The position numbers were made by a program, and so were the translations under genes. 64,000 nucleotides of DNA, taken from positions 682,001 to 746,000 of the forward strand of contig OZ345371.1 of assembly GCA_977006965.1 (NCBI GenBank), written 5' to 3'. Below the pieces are notes generated by a model. The model was given only the letters and a program-made list of their open reading frames with translations, did not search any database and had not been told where the DNA came from. Positions within the stretch are counted from its first letter, which is position 1. The number at the start of each line of letters is the position of its first letter. Below, in pieces: positions 1-10,700 of the stretch. This DNA is from Phymatolithon calcareum. Lineage: Eukaryota; Rhodophyta; Florideophyceae; Hapalidiales.

Positions 1-1636
1 AATGTATGGCACGTATAAAATACCATGGTTTTGATATCAAATTTTGTCCATAAACAGCTGCCATGTTCTGGCGAGTTGAGTTGCGACCAAGAAACTTTAA
101 AGCGGCAGGGCATATCCAGACATTTTCGTTTCCATTTCTAAATTGGCCTGTTAGATATTCGTTTCGTACTCTGCTATGTGGCACCAGAGCGGCGCACATC
201 ACATGTTCATTTGATTAGATCAAAAATTGCTTGATATGGGGAGTGGTGATAAGTCACTTTGAACTATATTCGATTAATATTCCGTTCGATAGGAAGTCAA
301 AGAAAAGAAATCCTAGAAAGGAGCCGGAGACACACCATGAGCCTCGATTCCATGAGTAATGTGTCCTTGGCTAAATAGTGGCAGCGTTAACTACTGCCCA
401 TGTCGGAGACCAGGTTTATCGAACATGAATGGATCATTGAATGGGATGGAGATCCAGGAGCGCGGAAGGAGCAAGTTTCAGAGAGCAGAGTGCCAGCTGT
501 CCACGATTTGCTGTAAATATCATTTTCGGACGGTGCCAAATCTTTCTCACTGGGGGTGGCTCGAGTGAGAAAAACTGCGTTTGCGACGACGCAAAACGCG
601 ACAGGTGGCCAAAACGTGACAAGTTTAGTACGCACAAATCCCGTTCTTTTGTTTTCCGGAGGGCCCCAGTCATTTTACAAAATTACTTTAAAAAACTGTA
701 ATAGATATATGTGAGTGCAGATAGCGCATTACATGGAGCTCTTACCGTCCTTGTCCAGCCACATGCCTTCGAGTGAGACGAATGAGTCCAACCACATTTG
801 CGCAATCCAGTCCTCTGCATAGTAGTCGACGGAGATTTTGAATAAGGTCGTATATCTCAGGTGTATTATTCATCAGATTGTATTATTCGCAATCAGAAAA
901 CGACACTCAGTTGAATTAATGTATTAAAAATTAGTCTTCATAACGACTACTTTCAGAATGTTAAAGACGACTGCATTCGATTGCACAGGGAAAGCCCACA
1001 TGACCGAATGGACCATTGTTATATGACTGGACAGTTCACTAGATTATCACATCTTTGATAGTATCGGTAAAGCACTGGGCCAGCGGAGAACGGCATGTTG
1101 CGGAACACGAAAAAGTGAAAAAACGAATTTCTTTTCTATCTTTTGCTATTCAAACGATTGTTCCGGCTAACAGAGGCCGAAGTCCGCGAAAAAAGACGCC
1201 TAGAATACCTGATAACTACCGTCGAGAACACGAACATCACCTAAAGCGCAAACGAATGAACTCGAAGGGACTTGATAAAATGAAAATATAAGACGCTTGC
1301 TATTGCATGAAAGCAACTATCAAACTCCCCGATAATTATTACCAAGTGATCCGAAACTTACATTAAAACTTCTTGAGCTATTTGTAGACTCCATAAAAGT
1401 CGTCAGATAACGGAGGACTGGGCTTTTCGACTCAGAACAGCAGGAAAAAGTCTAATAGCCATCATGTGCTCTTCAAGCCCCGCAGTCGTACAAGACAGTG
1501 GAGAGAACGTCTTGCACCTTACCGCGTTGGCGCTGTCCGTCCAAGCACAAAATCATCCAGTAAGAAGGTTTGTTCTGCTACGCCATTCACGGAGGCTTTC
1601 ACTCGCCCCCAAACCCGACTGAAAATCTTCGCCACG
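1..1636. other. Unassigned stretch, no recognisable gene
   Basis: Only short overlapping frames of under 90 codons occur here, on both strands, without a recognisable domain. I found no element terminus, tandem repeat or RNA gene in it. It is probably degraded repeat or intergenic sequence. Confidence 0.4.
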
Positions 1637-2109
1637 CAGAAAGCTTTTTTATAATTCAAATTTATTTAAAGACCTGCAGACTTCCAAAGACGTGGACCAG
1701 ACTTTCTCTGATGCTACGCACCTTTGTACAGCTCACTAATCGCCCAACAAAATGAAGAACGGGAAAACTCGGGATTCAAAGTAATTATTCCTCAGTTCTC
1801 GACGGGGGTTGTTTGTGCTTGGACTCGACCGCTTTTTGCCTTCTCCTATGTAAATCAATAAAGGACTTCTTCGTTTTCCATGCGTTCTATGAATATTTTG
1901 TTAAATAGTAAGAGCTCATCTACCGCCCTTTCTGCTTCCAGTCTTTTTTCTCCTTGGACGTCGTATCCTGCTAGTATGAGTTCAACGGTCTCCATATGCT
2001 CTCTGGCTTTGGTGCAGAATTCTTGAGCCATATTTGTTGATGCCACCTGTGGGAATTTTCCACGCGTATACTGCAGCGCGAATTCTTCACCTTGGTTTGA
2101 TTTAGTCAT
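1637..2109 (-). pseudogene. LINE-B copy 1, 3' end only
   Basis: The minus strand encodes 84 codons (2109 down to 1855) that align with the last part of the LINE-B ORF ending at 56391. Shared features are a FPQV motif, a long helical tail (AERAVDELLLF) and an acidic-aromatic terminus (NEEVLY here, HEEDLY there). Downstream of the stop is the family's 3' UTR, ending in an A-rich tract next to TTATTTAAAG (AT-rich on the plus strand at about 1640-1665). Everything upstream, including the RT domain, is missing, so this is a strongly 5'-truncated dead copy. I could not find its target-site duplication. Confidence 0.6.
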
Positions 2110-3603
2110 GATTCTTTCTACTAAAAATAGGCAGTGGATAGAACAGAAATGTAATTGGAGGACCTTTCAGTTCCTCATGTTGGAAGTATGTAATCTTTGT
2201 GCTCTAGACGCTGCATACTTGATTGTCAATGCGTGATGCCGGTACATGTGTGCATGCGTGATAATAATATAATAAGTTTATGATAGATTTGTCTAGGGTT
2301 AATGGGTCTCCGTCGTCGACAAGGAACAGCCCATACTTAGTTTCCGACCAAATTCGAGCCAAACCGAATCCTGGGCCTATATAGCCAGGATCCGCGGTCC
2401 GACAAGTCAATAAACTAAGGAACCCAACAAACTCAACATATCCAATTGCAACCATACCATCCATCCTCATACCCTCCAACAATACTGCAAAAGCGGAGAC
2501 TGGCCTCATATTTGACAGACGCCAGGTTGACAGTCTAAACGACTCCGGTTCGCTGTTTTTCGGTAGAATGCTTCATCTGTAATTGCCCCAGTCATATTAC
2601 ACTGCGTGACGTGTTTTGGAAAAGTAATCTCTGCTCATCACTTGACAAAGTCAACGTGAAAAGTACCCACTTCTGAACACATGTCTGGAATAGAGGTCCA
2701 AGGAATAAACCAAACGCAATACCTGATGTAAGTGGAATCCGGCTTTGCGCTCCTATGAAAGGAGCAACATGAATACGGAAAAAGCTCTCTTACATCGATA
2801 ATGTCCTATTTACAGCGATCGCCTGCTGTGCGTGCATATTCCCATCAAGAATTGCAAGCCTTCGATCAGACGTTTTTGTACCTGGAAAAGCACATTTTCA
2901 AAATTGCTCGCCTATTCTTTGCCCAGGATCATAAATGCAAGATTTAGGTCATACCCTCTTGGAAAGAAGTCCCAACCATTTGTGCCTACCGGATGAAAGC
3001 TTGTCCGAAACACCATACAGCAGACCGAACAACCCAGGAATGGGAAGAAGAAGCGAGCGACGGGCCGTGAATTCCACTTCGGCTTCTTCAGCTCGGTATC
3101 GTGCTGACGATACAGCGCGCTCGAAGGAGCGTGACACGCGACCTTTCGCATTTGGTTTTACTGACCTCGCTTGGACGAGAGCAAATGGAAAGCGAAGTAA
3201 AGGATCTTTTACGAAGTATGTGTTCCTTTGTTATGTAGGTTACCTTCGGACAAATCTCAAGCGTTGCTTGAGCTGTACAACTGCCTCACTGCTGAAGTCT
3301 CCGATCACAAAAGGCGATTTATATTTAATCAAAATACTCCCAAATGCATACGAAGAACAGTTTGCCTTACGTATTCACAAAGCAGGAGATTACAAATGCA
3401 AACCCAAGACATTTGGGTACAGCTGAAAAGAATGTAATAAATTGATTAAGACTTGCAGTTGTTTACTCTGCAGACAAGACTGGTGGCTACTGCGACTTCC
3501 CGAATCTTCCATGACCCAACTGTCATTTTGTCAGTCCACTGAATCGTGTTACGCAAAGAAAAGAAACACTTAGTTACACAGAGTCCAACTAAAAACTCTT
3601 GTC
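2110..3603. other. Unassigned stretch
   Basis: The longest frame is 163 codons on the plus strand (2935-3426), with a Ser/Arg-rich start and no motif I recognise. A 101-codon minus frame (2509-2204) is equally uninformative. Overlapping open frames on both strands argue against real coding. The stretch ends at the PiggyBac-like terminus beginning CTAGTGTCTATG. Confidence 0.35.
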
Positions 3604-3689
3604 GCTAGTGTCTATGTGACGGGCATTTTCCCTCAATTGAGGGAATGAGAATCAATTATTTTTTGCGAACGAAAGCTACTCATTACTAG

Positions 3690-3879
3690 TGTAATCACTG
3701 GGAGTGATAAGTTAAAGAATGGGTTTATCTTGAAAAGGGGTGATCTCTCTCCGATGAGATGGTGAGATGCCCAGTCTAAGGTGCGATCAGGATCGCCGCT
3801 TCAAATGGGCAGGGGCGTTATGATATCGCAGAGAGTGTAAGTGTCGCTAATTACACTCGTGCAGCATTGAGTGTCTACA
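3690..3879. repeat. Left LTR, 190 bp, of the 3690-5341 element
   Basis: TG...CA-bounded direct repeat, nearly identical to 5152-5341. Preceded by the target duplication CTAG (3686-3689). Confidence 0.85.
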
Positions 3880-3929
3880 GTGCCCCATACACTCGAAGAG
3901 TGTATTAATCATTGATTCGCAATGTTTGC

Positions 3930-4392
3930 TTGGCCTTCTTCGCCAGCTTTTTCTTGCGTGTGTTGGACCCCGTCCTTCTTCGCCAGCTTTTACTGACCTT
4001 GATTTGGACCCCGTCCTTCTTCGCCGCTTTTTCCGGCCTTGGTTTGGACCCCGTCCTTCTTCGCCGCTTTTACCGACCTTGAGTTGGACCCCGTCCTTCT
4101 TCGCCGCTTTTTCCGACCTTGAGTTGGACCCCGTCCTTCTTCGCCGCTTTTTCCGGCCTTGATTTGGACCCCGTCCTTCTTCGCCGCTTTTTCCGACCTT
4201 GAGTTGGACCCCGTCCTTCTTCGCCGCTTTTACCGACCTTGATTTGGACCCCGTCCTTCTTCGCCGCTTTTACGGACCTTGAGTTGGACCCCGTCCTTCT
4301 TCGCCGCTTTTTCCGGCCTTGATTTGGACCCCGTCCTTCTTCGCCGCTTTTTCCGGCCTTGATTTGGACCCCGTCCTTCTTCGTCGCTTTTG
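3930..4392 (-). repeat. 40-bp minisatellite, about 11 units
   Basis: The unit contains GGACCCCGTCCTTCTTCGCC and recurs every 40 bp with a few substitutions (TTCCGACC/TACCGACC, GAGTTGG/GATTTGG). Because 40 is not a multiple of 3, an open frame cycles through all three frames and gives a 40-residue super-repeat. On the minus strand, 4423-4070 is open for 117 codons. It encodes a very basic Lys/Arg/Gly repeat with KKRRRR, KDGVQ and GKSGEEGRGP blocks. It closes at a TAA created by the TACCGACC variant. The basic repeat could be a nucleic-acid-binding Gag-like segment, or simply a non-coding minisatellite. Confidence 0.8.
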
Positions 4393-4775
4393 TCCCGGGA
4401 ACATCATTTGTGTTGATTGCCACACAAATCTACGCTGACCTTCTCCTCCTTATTGCCGGAGATATAGATAGGTCCCGTCTCTGAATTGGTTGCTCCTTCC
4501 AATCCATATTTGCGTTCCTTCTGGAACGTCTTTCTTTCAATTCGGGCTCCGGTTGCCTGCCTTGAATTTTTTTGTTCCGCGAATATCATTTGTGTTAATA
4601 GCCACACAAATCTACGCTGACCTTCTCCTCCTTATTGCCGGAGATATAGATAGGTCCCTTGTCTGAATTGGTTGCCTCTGCCAATCCATATTTGCGTTCC
4701 TTCTGGAACGTCTTTGTTTCAATTCGGGCTCCGGTTGCCGTCCTTGATTTTTTTCGCAACAATCGAAGTCGCTTA
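4393..4775. repeat. Two-copy tandem duplication, about 188 bp each
   Basis: From about 4398 and again from about 4584 the sequence repeats: CATTTGTGTT, CCACACAAATCTACGC, CTCCTTATTGCCGGAGATAT, and CTTCTGGAACGTC with TCAATTCGGGCTCCGG. Differences are a few substitutions and short indels. On the minus strand both copies give similar short peptides (KTFQKERKYGL, GPIYISGNKEEKVSVDLC). Confidence 0.75.
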
Positions 4776-5151
4776 GGAAGTAAACTCCAGAATCCTTGCC
4801 GCCGCATGTTCGGTGCGCATTGGCATTCGAAGACTGTGTAGAGCCTTCTCTCTTGTCGATGACTCTGTGTAAGATACCGCCGTCATCGCCGGGGCTTCCT
4901 TCTTCTTCTCGTTGACCTCATCATCGTACCGCTTCCTCGCCTTCAAAAAACCTTGTCACAACTCTTGGGTCGAGACTTCGTAAAATCGGGTGGCTCACGG
5001 GTTGGAATAGCGCGGCAGTTGGTTGCCGATCGGTAGATTTCGCCGACGAAAGACTTCCGCTTCCCATGGTTCGATGGTCATCCATTTCCAATTCAAACTT
5101 GAACAATCTTCGTCTTAACACTCAAACATTCTCCTGCAGGAAAGAAATTTC

Positions 5152-5341
5152 TGTAATCACTGGGAGTGATAAGTTAAAGAATGGGTTTATCTTGAAAAGG
5201 GGTGATCTCTCTCCGATGAGATGGTGAGATGCCCAGTCTAAGGTGCGATCAGGATCGCCGCTTCAAATGGGCAGGGGCGTTATGATATCGCAGAGAGTGT
5301 AAGTGTCGCTAATTACACTCGTGCAGCATTGCGTGTCTACA
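5152..5341. repeat. Right LTR, 190 bp, of the 3690-5341 element
   Basis: Direct repeat of 3690-3879, followed by CTAG (5342-5345), after which PB-1 coding sequence resumes. Confidence 0.85.
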
Positions 5342-5345
5342 CTAG

Positions 5346-6463
5346 GCTCATGAAACGCATCAAACTCATGGATTTGTTCAACATGCTTAGCAAAACAGTT
5401 TCTACATATTAAAATGTCATATGTTGATTGCGGCGCCAGCAAGTCTATAACATGATGAGAACACGAGAGATAATTCCTTGAATTTTTGCAGTTGTTTTGA
5501 ACATCTAAAGTAGTCATCATGCCACCTGTGGCATTCGGGGGAGTTAAGTGGGTTTCAACACGGCCCATGGAGAAATGTACCTTTCGGAGTACTGAACATT
5601 GATGAGTATTGCGCGAGGTCATCGGAAAGGCAAGGCGCCTTGTACAAGAGTATTGGGCCACATGACGGCGCAGTACAAATGTACTATGGGCAGTTTCACT
5701 TTCTAAATCGTTTTACTTCTCGCCCTCTGCTGTGGTTCCAAGATAATATCTCACGTCTTCTTTAGGCTGAGTTCTGCAACTTGTAACTTTTCTCCAGTTT
5801 ACGGTGGATGGAGATGCACGGAAGGATGCCATTTGCCATCCAATGGCCTCCATTGCCATACCAAAGAGATATGAAATTTTCAACGCAAACCACGCCTAAC
5901 AGAGACACAGTGTGTTTTCTGTGATCATTAATAGCGTCAACAAAATCCTGAACGAGCGCCCACCGATACCCTTCGGAGGACAGAGTGCTATGTTCACTTG
6001 CTTGCACAGTGAATTTCACACATCGGAGGTACTCGGAGAACATGGTCCTGGTCATCCCATTGTTTGAAAATGAAGGAGCGAGGATGTACTTGTTCCCGAT
6101 GGTAGACTTCCATAAAACTCTTCGCGCCCAGCTCATGAGGACGAGTATTCCGAAATTCTTAGCCTCCATTTTTCCTGTTCAATTCAGCTTAGCGGATGCC
6201 AAAGCAGCAAATGTTCGCAGGTGCGCTCATCGAAACATGCTCATGAAGGAATCGTACAGGGTGTCGAACCCGATGCCATAGTTTTCGGACATAACATCTC
6301 CGTTTATAGTGCGCAATTTCCAGAACTGACGGGGAATCCTTCTCCCAATTAGAGGTAGAACTTCGGGCTCGAGCCTTGGTAATCCATGAGCAAAGATAAT
6401 TTGCTTACCACCTAGAGCAATGACGTAAAAGGTCTTCTTGCGATTATTGGTCCCAAGAACCAT
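5346..6463 (-). pseudogene. PB-1 transposase remnant (DDE_Tnp_1_7 type)
   Basis: Translated pieces in two or three frames line up with the PB-2 transposase at 13.05-15.56 kb. 6463-6227 has RRIPRQFWKLRT and DTLYDSFMSMF; 6169-5762 has NFGILVLMS, SEYLRCVKFTV, ALVQDFVDAIND and a W-Y-G-x-G-G-H-W block; 5661-5346 has CRNCFAKHVEQIHEF, the C-terminal zinc-finger end. The block expected to hold the first catalytic Asp (VDExxSxW in the family) reads VENFISLW here, so that Asp appears lost. Frameshifts separate the pieces and the N-terminal third is absent. Confidence 0.65.
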
Positions 6464-6464
6464 G

Positions 6465-6824
6465 CTGCGAGGTTTGAAACGAACAAGTTGACACTCTGGC
6501 TGTGGTCGAGTTGTTCCCTGGCAAACTCCGAGGGCGCTGCTTCGCGGAGACCTTTATAGAAAAAGGATTGGATTAAAGGATGACTTGCCAGTATGAGAAA
6601 TTGATCAAGGGAAGTTTCTGGATGCCGCTTCGCGGCTTACAAAGCCTGTCGCCAAGCAGTACAATGTAAGCATCTGGAAGATGTAAGCAGCGGTTCTAAG
6701 GTTTTCACTTGCTGATCCTTCATAGTGTAAGTTCGCCTCGAAACGCATGGTACTGTAATGAAAGTAATGCTCTCTGTATGCATGTCCCGTAAATAAAAGC
6801 TGTAATGACAATTTGAAGGTAGCT
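6465..6824. mobile_element. MITE copy 4, right end missing
   Basis: Related along its length to the MITE at 13968-14365: start TGCGAGGTTTGAAACG versus TGTGGGGTTCGAAACG, then shared blocks near GGATCAAAAGATGACTTG, CCGCTTCGCGGCTT, TCCTTCATAGTGTAAG and CTGTAATGACAATTTGAA. The last 40 bp, including the GGACGCCACA terminus, are replaced by a PB end (CTAGTGTCTAGTTTACG), so the right boundary is a later breakpoint. Confidence 0.65.
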
Positions 6825-7450
6825 AGTGTCTAGTTTACGAACAAGCTCAATTGAGTGTAAATCCCTGAATTAAGGGGTGATTTAAATGCTCGAAAAAAGC
6901 TATAAAACGAAGGCAAAACAGCTCGATCACGCCAGAGTCGTAAAGCCGGGCTTGTCTTCTGTGGGAGGAGTAGCTCAACTACTACCTGCATATCACATCG
7001 TGCTGAGCTAGGAAAAAAAATTTATTCTGAAGAAGCAGACCTGCTGTTCTGCAAGAAAAAGGATCCCGTCTGCGGGTCTAAACATGCCACGGAAAAGAAG
7101 GCATTTTCTCGAGAAGAATGTTGTAGAATATATGCAGCCATTTCCAAGTTAATAAATGTGATTGGTACGGCTCAGGATGTAATTGAAGAGAAGATCTGTG
7201 GTCTCGAAAGCACGTCACGGTGCGTAAAATGGGTCCTAATTCAGCACGAAGTGATGAAGATTAAGATCACGACCGTCAAGATTGTCAGCCTCAATTCATA
7301 AAAACCTGATGATAGTGCCTCAGCCCGTTTGGCACCTTGGACAGAGCCCACACTGGAAAAGCTTAGCATTGCCAAATATTGCTTACAGTACGCGTCTTTG
7401 CTAACATTCATCAGAAAACGCCAATTTCCCTGCTTCATTCGCAACAAAAA
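6820..7450 (+). pseudogene. PB-3, 5' end and N-terminal coding remnant
   Basis: Begins with the PB terminus CTAGTGTCTAGTTTACGAAC and a CAATTGAG motif, then a decayed N-terminal region parallel to 12.70-13.47 kb and 45.05-45.64 kb. Recognisable blocks are the Cys-rich start, a stretch about adding CRIYAAISKLINV, KWVLIQHEVMKIKITTVKI and the TLEKLSIAKYCLQY end. Stops and shifts prevent a continuous frame. It runs into the minus-strand LINE debris below; the exact junction (about 7400-7500) is not clear. Confidence 0.5.
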
Positions 7451-8440
7451 ACAACCAATCTGCAACGCTGTCCTCAGAAGCACTGGATTCCTTTTGAGTG
7501 ATCTCTTCGGTACGCTCTCTAAGATTTTCGCGATGTTCTCAAACGGCCCCTCTGTGGGGTTTTGAATTGCACAAGAAGGCACACTGGGTTTTGGTCGGGT
7601 TGTTCCATGGCGGAAAGCCAAGGGCGGCGCGAAGCGCCGACCTTTATAGAAAAAACAATGGATCAAAAGATGACTTGTAAGTAGCGGTTCTAGGGTTTGT
7701 CCTTGGTGATCCTTCATGGTGTAAGTACGCACCGAAACCTATGGTACTGTAATGGCTTAGTGTAAAAACAAGCTGTAATGACAATTTGAACGGAGCTATT
7801 TGTATAGGAGTATAATAGTGGCGTTGGACGCCACACCCTCATTGTGCTCGAACTTTAGTACTTCGATCCGTTTCTCAATGCATATTTCCTTCGCCGTTTT
7901 GTTAACAAGTCTAACAATAGTCTGTCGCCTTGATACATTCCGTCCACTACAGTGTAGGAGTAGATACTCCACGGTCTCCTTGATTCTCATACAGCATTTC
8001 TTGCATATAGGGCCATAGTCAAGGGGAACATCTTGAAAAATGTTACCATCGAGCAACATTGTGCGGTAAGTTAATGGAGAGTATTTTCTGCCCGCTTGTG
8101 GCTTATATTGCGCTCCGAGAGTAAGAACTGCATACTATTAAGCTTTGTCGACAGGTGGTGATTGAAAATCGACGACGCTGATTATATGGTTAGCGCTATA
8201 TTTTGATGCGTCACCAGACTTGACTCCGTAGTGCCTTTTCGAGTAAGGACATCCGTTTTTTCGTTTCCAGCGAGCCCGCAGAAGCTTGGGATGCAAATTG
8301 CTTCGAAAATGATCATTTCATCAATCAGCCTTCCCATAGTATCAGACAGCTTGTCATCTCCCCATACATCCATTGTTGTCCCGTCAGCGTATTGAGGACG
8401 CTTCTTCTTTCTGCAAACCAGCGAATGTGGTGTACGTATG
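7420..8440 (-). pseudogene. LINE remnant with RNase H domain and C-terminal zinc motif
   Basis: Minus strand, interrupted by MITE copy 2. 8373-8182 reads MGRLIDEMIIFEAICIPSF then CGLAGNEKTDVLTRKGT. This is the end of a LINE RNase H domain (family pattern WIPSHxGIxGNExADxLAxxG; His is replaced by Phe here). 8059-7841 has CKKCCMRIKETVEYLLLHC, the CxxC...ETVxHLLxxC motif common after RNase H in Jockey/I-type LINEs. The RT domain is not present. It differs from the LINE-A/B/C families, which show no RNase H. Confidence 0.55.
7553..7835. mobile_element. MITE copy 2, 283 bp
   Basis: Complete but internally shortened relative to the 13968 copy. Starts TGTGGGGTTTTGAATTGC and ends GCGTTGGACGCCACA; inner blocks (GGTCGGGTTG, CGGAAAGCCAAGGGCGGCGC) are nearly identical to that copy. 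CCCTC occurs immediately on both sides (7548-7552, 7836-7840), a 5-bp target duplication. Confidence 0.8.
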
Positions 8441-8689
8441 GAATTCGCAAGTGTTCTCTCTCGTCAAAAGTTCAGACTGCCGCGAATATTTCGGCGTCAG
8501 AGGACGAACCCACTGCTCCAGTGGTCGCTTCGGGTGAACACATTCCGGAAACTTTCTTGATTGATAACTCGTTTCTAATCTCTGAAGGTCACCCAGTGTG
8601 CCAGCAGCGCGTGATGCAGCAAAGATAGCAAGAAGTATTGATCCAACAATTCATCTATACTGCATTTAAATCCAGTACTACCCGTCAAC

Positions 8690-8890
8690 ATTCATTCAAT
8701 TCATATCGCACAATTACGTTAGAGAGCCGTGTTCGAACACGTTTCATTGCCAACGAGAAGAAAAAGAAGAATTCGAATACAATGAATACTACTTTTGCGG
8801 CGCAAATCAATCGCAAAGTTTGCAAAGTGAGGAGAATGACTGCCATTTGTTTATCATATAGCAAGCTTCTGGTGGTGAAACATGCCCCTG
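8690..8890 (+). pseudogene. PB C-terminal fragment
   Basis: Sequence around 8740-8850 (GCCAACGAGAAGAAAAAG, TACTTTTGCGGCGCAAATC, GTTTGCAAAGTGAGGAGAATG) parallels the PB C-terminal linker and finger start at 15540-15600 and 54195-54290. The translation keeps ANEKKKK, TTFAAQIN and KVCKVRRM. The catalytic region is absent and the 3' terminus is cut near 8890, where an inverted PB fragment begins. Confidence 0.45.
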
Positions 8891-8896
8891 TCGCAT

Positions 8897-9540
8897 TCAT
8901 TTGGTTGGGACCGTTTCACGAATCGCGTTGTTGTTATCCATAAGCAAGAGGGCGTTCAGAGCTACCGTTGATTGTATGGTAAGTTTGTGCTGCCTTTTTT
9001 CGAGAGTGTGGTTGATTCTGAACGGAGAAGTCGATCGACCGCGAGTACTGCGTCGTTCGAGATACAGAATTTTGCCTGCTTGTACTCGATACAACTATTC
9101 GAGAGGAACAATCGCCTTCGTCAGCCTTCCTGTCTTGACGGTGAAAGTCTTGATAGTCTTAATCTTAGTCTTCCTCATTGTTTTCTGAACAAGGACCCAT
9201 TTCAGGCGAAGTGACGTGCCGGGCGATCCTTGATTACATCAACGTACACCTCTTGAACCGTGCCGTTAACTTTTTTTAATTTGAAAACACTCCCTATAGT
9301 CTGCAGCACTCTCTGCGGGACTTGTCACTGATTTTTCTTTGGTGTGTACGGCTGCACAGACCACGCAGTGGCGGTCTTTTTCTCGAGGCATGGCAGATTT
9401 GTTTTTTCTGAGTGACCACCAGATTTTCGATCCTACCGGCGAACGACGCAGTTTTAAGATAGTAAAAGGGTTACTCTCCACCAAGAACAAGAGGCCCTTT
9501 TTCCGAATCTGCCGCTAAGAAACTGTTCCGAATTCTTATT
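8897..9540 (-). pseudogene. PB-4 N-terminal remnant
   Basis: On the minus strand, 9490-9266 gives TILKLRRSPVGSKIWWSL and AMPREKDRHCVVCAAVHTK. These align with TTLKVRRSAVGTRKRFSL and AMSREKDRRRVICASVYTK of PB-2 (13.06-13.20 kb). After a frameshift it continues with the blocks for EVYVDVIKDRPARHF and KTKIKT down to about 8900. It lies tail to tail with the plus-strand PB fragment at 8690-8890. Confidence 0.55.
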
Positions 9541-10079
9541 ACAAGATTTTTTGAGCTTTTAAATCCACCGTAGACACTAGGAAAGTTGACCCAACAGTCA
9601 GCAGATTCGTTGTTTTCTACAATAGGAGTATAAAGAATGCATGCTTTACTGAAAGTAGTGCAGTTATCGGCCATATGGGCCGGATCAGGAGAATGATAAG
9701 AGATTCAGATAGTATCTTGGGACAGAGTCCAGGGGTTAGTACATTGGGCCAACTATACGATAACGGTGCCTGAGTTGGTGTCGATCGGGATTCAGGTCTT
9801 ACTGATCTTGAGAAGGGAAGCATCCGCAACTGGATGTCGTTTGGGCCGATGTCCTACGCCACTGCATTGGCTAACAATGGAAAATGGAATTTGTGCGAGG
9901 ATGATTAGCAGGGGAGATTCCTGCAGCACATTCGTGGGTTCTATGAAGTGCTCCGTGGTTTTATCCAATCTGCCGGATGCCGCAGTCCAAATATGTCATT
10001 TCTTTTGTGCCCACAGAGGGCGACTATAGAAGACACACTTTCCAAGTTGTCCGACAGAATAACCTAGCAGAAAAAGAGT
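9541..10079. other. Unassigned stretch
   Basis: Short frames only. It may be the degraded upstream part of the LINE fragment that follows, since the plus strand near 9890-10030 keeps short open stretches in that direction. No motif is firm enough to call. Confidence 0.3.
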
Positions 10080-10700
10080 ATCATTAGAGTACGTTCATGT
10101 GGAGTTGCACACGGCTCTTATCCTAGACAATGAACATTGGGGTGTCGTATAACCACCAAAGATGAAGGGGCCCAGCAGGTGCAGATCAGCGGCAGACAAG
10201 ATTGTCCGTCGAAAGAAACAAGACGATGTGCTCAACGAAATGGAAAGGCGAAAATAGGAGCCGAAACTCTTGAGAATGTTATTGACTTCAAGTACCTCAG
10301 AACAATGCAATCAGGAGCGACAGACACTGTAACGCCCGCTACCTGTCGGATCGAAATTGCCAAATGACTATTGAAAACGTTCTATAGACTTCTCACCTCC
10401 TGCTTCGTTTACGTCTCCGGTGTCGTCTTGAATTCGAAATACGGATGTGAATCCTTCACTATTACGAATCTAATCTTGAAAAATCTTAGCGCTACAGCGG
10501 CGAAGATGCTGGCGCCCATGACGATAGAACGATAGCCGAAGAAGCAAGAGAGCCCTTCTCTTCGATGATAAAATGGATTCAGGGCTGTCGCGGGAGATGG
10601 CTTGGACATGTTTTACGGATGGATGAGAAGAGTCTCGGCCGGAAGATAGTGCTACAATGTGCTCCCAGAACATACTCGTCTCTCCTTGGATATATTCAAA
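10080..10700 (+). pseudogene. Decayed LINE reverse transcriptase, C-terminal part
   Basis: Plus-strand pieces in shifting frames match the end of RTE/CR1-type RT proteins. 10250-10300 gives KIGAETLENVIDFKYLRTM, the LENVxxFKYLGSxxS block. 10565-10640 gives MIKWIQGCRGRWLGHVLRMDE, the RRLRWxGHVLRM block near the C-terminus. Several stops lie between, and the catalytic DD box is not visible. It is a different lineage from LINE-A/B/C. Confidence 0.5.

Larger units (their letters stand above)
3690..5341 (-). mobile_element. Short non-autonomous LTR element (TRIM/LARD-like) inside PB-1
   Basis: Two 190-bp direct repeats (3690-3879, 5152-5341) start TGTAATCACTGGG and end GTGTCTACA, differing at one position that I could find (A/C near the end). 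CTAG flanks the element on both sides (3686-3689 and 5342-5345). Reading PB-1 across the empty site gives DAFHEPSNE then stop, matching the ELESFDVPDSE stop of PB-2. The interior has no RT or integrase. It holds a 40-bp minisatellite, a roughly 188-bp tandem duplication and a minus-strand frame near 5121. Orientation is uncertain: a minus ORF starts just inside the right LTR, but a purine tract (GGAAAGAAA) before the right LTR and GTGCCCC after the left LTR would suit plus. Confidence 0.8.
3604..6464 (-). mobile_element. PiggyBac-like element PB-1, split by an LTR element
   Basis: Minus-strand PB relic. Its 3' end (plus strand 3604-3645) carries CTAGTGTCTATGTGACGG followed by the palindrome CCCTCAATTGAGGG, which recurs at other PB ends here (54.45-54.51 kb, 15.78-15.83 kb, 12.70-12.74 kb). 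Coding remnants run from 6463 to 5346 and end with the Cys/His C-terminal finger (FAKHVEQIHEFDAF). The final codons lie on the far side of the 3690-5341 insertion. The 5' terminus is lost; a MITE (6465) follows directly. Confidence 0.7.

Noticed and set aside
2935-3426. 163-codon plus ORF as a host gene
   Set aside because: Open frames on the opposite strand, low-complexity Ser/Arg start, no motif; not supported.
3926-4162. Plus-strand ORF of 78 codons over the minisatellite
   Set aside because: Any frame of a stop-poor repeat is open; nothing favours this strand, and the minus frame is longer.
3926-4392. CRISPR array (regular 40-bp repetition)
   Set aside because: Units are contiguous with no unique spacers, and the host is eukaryotic; it is a minisatellite.
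7241-7732. 163-codon minus ORF
   Set aside because: It runs through a MITE and across PB and LINE debris; a composite chance frame.
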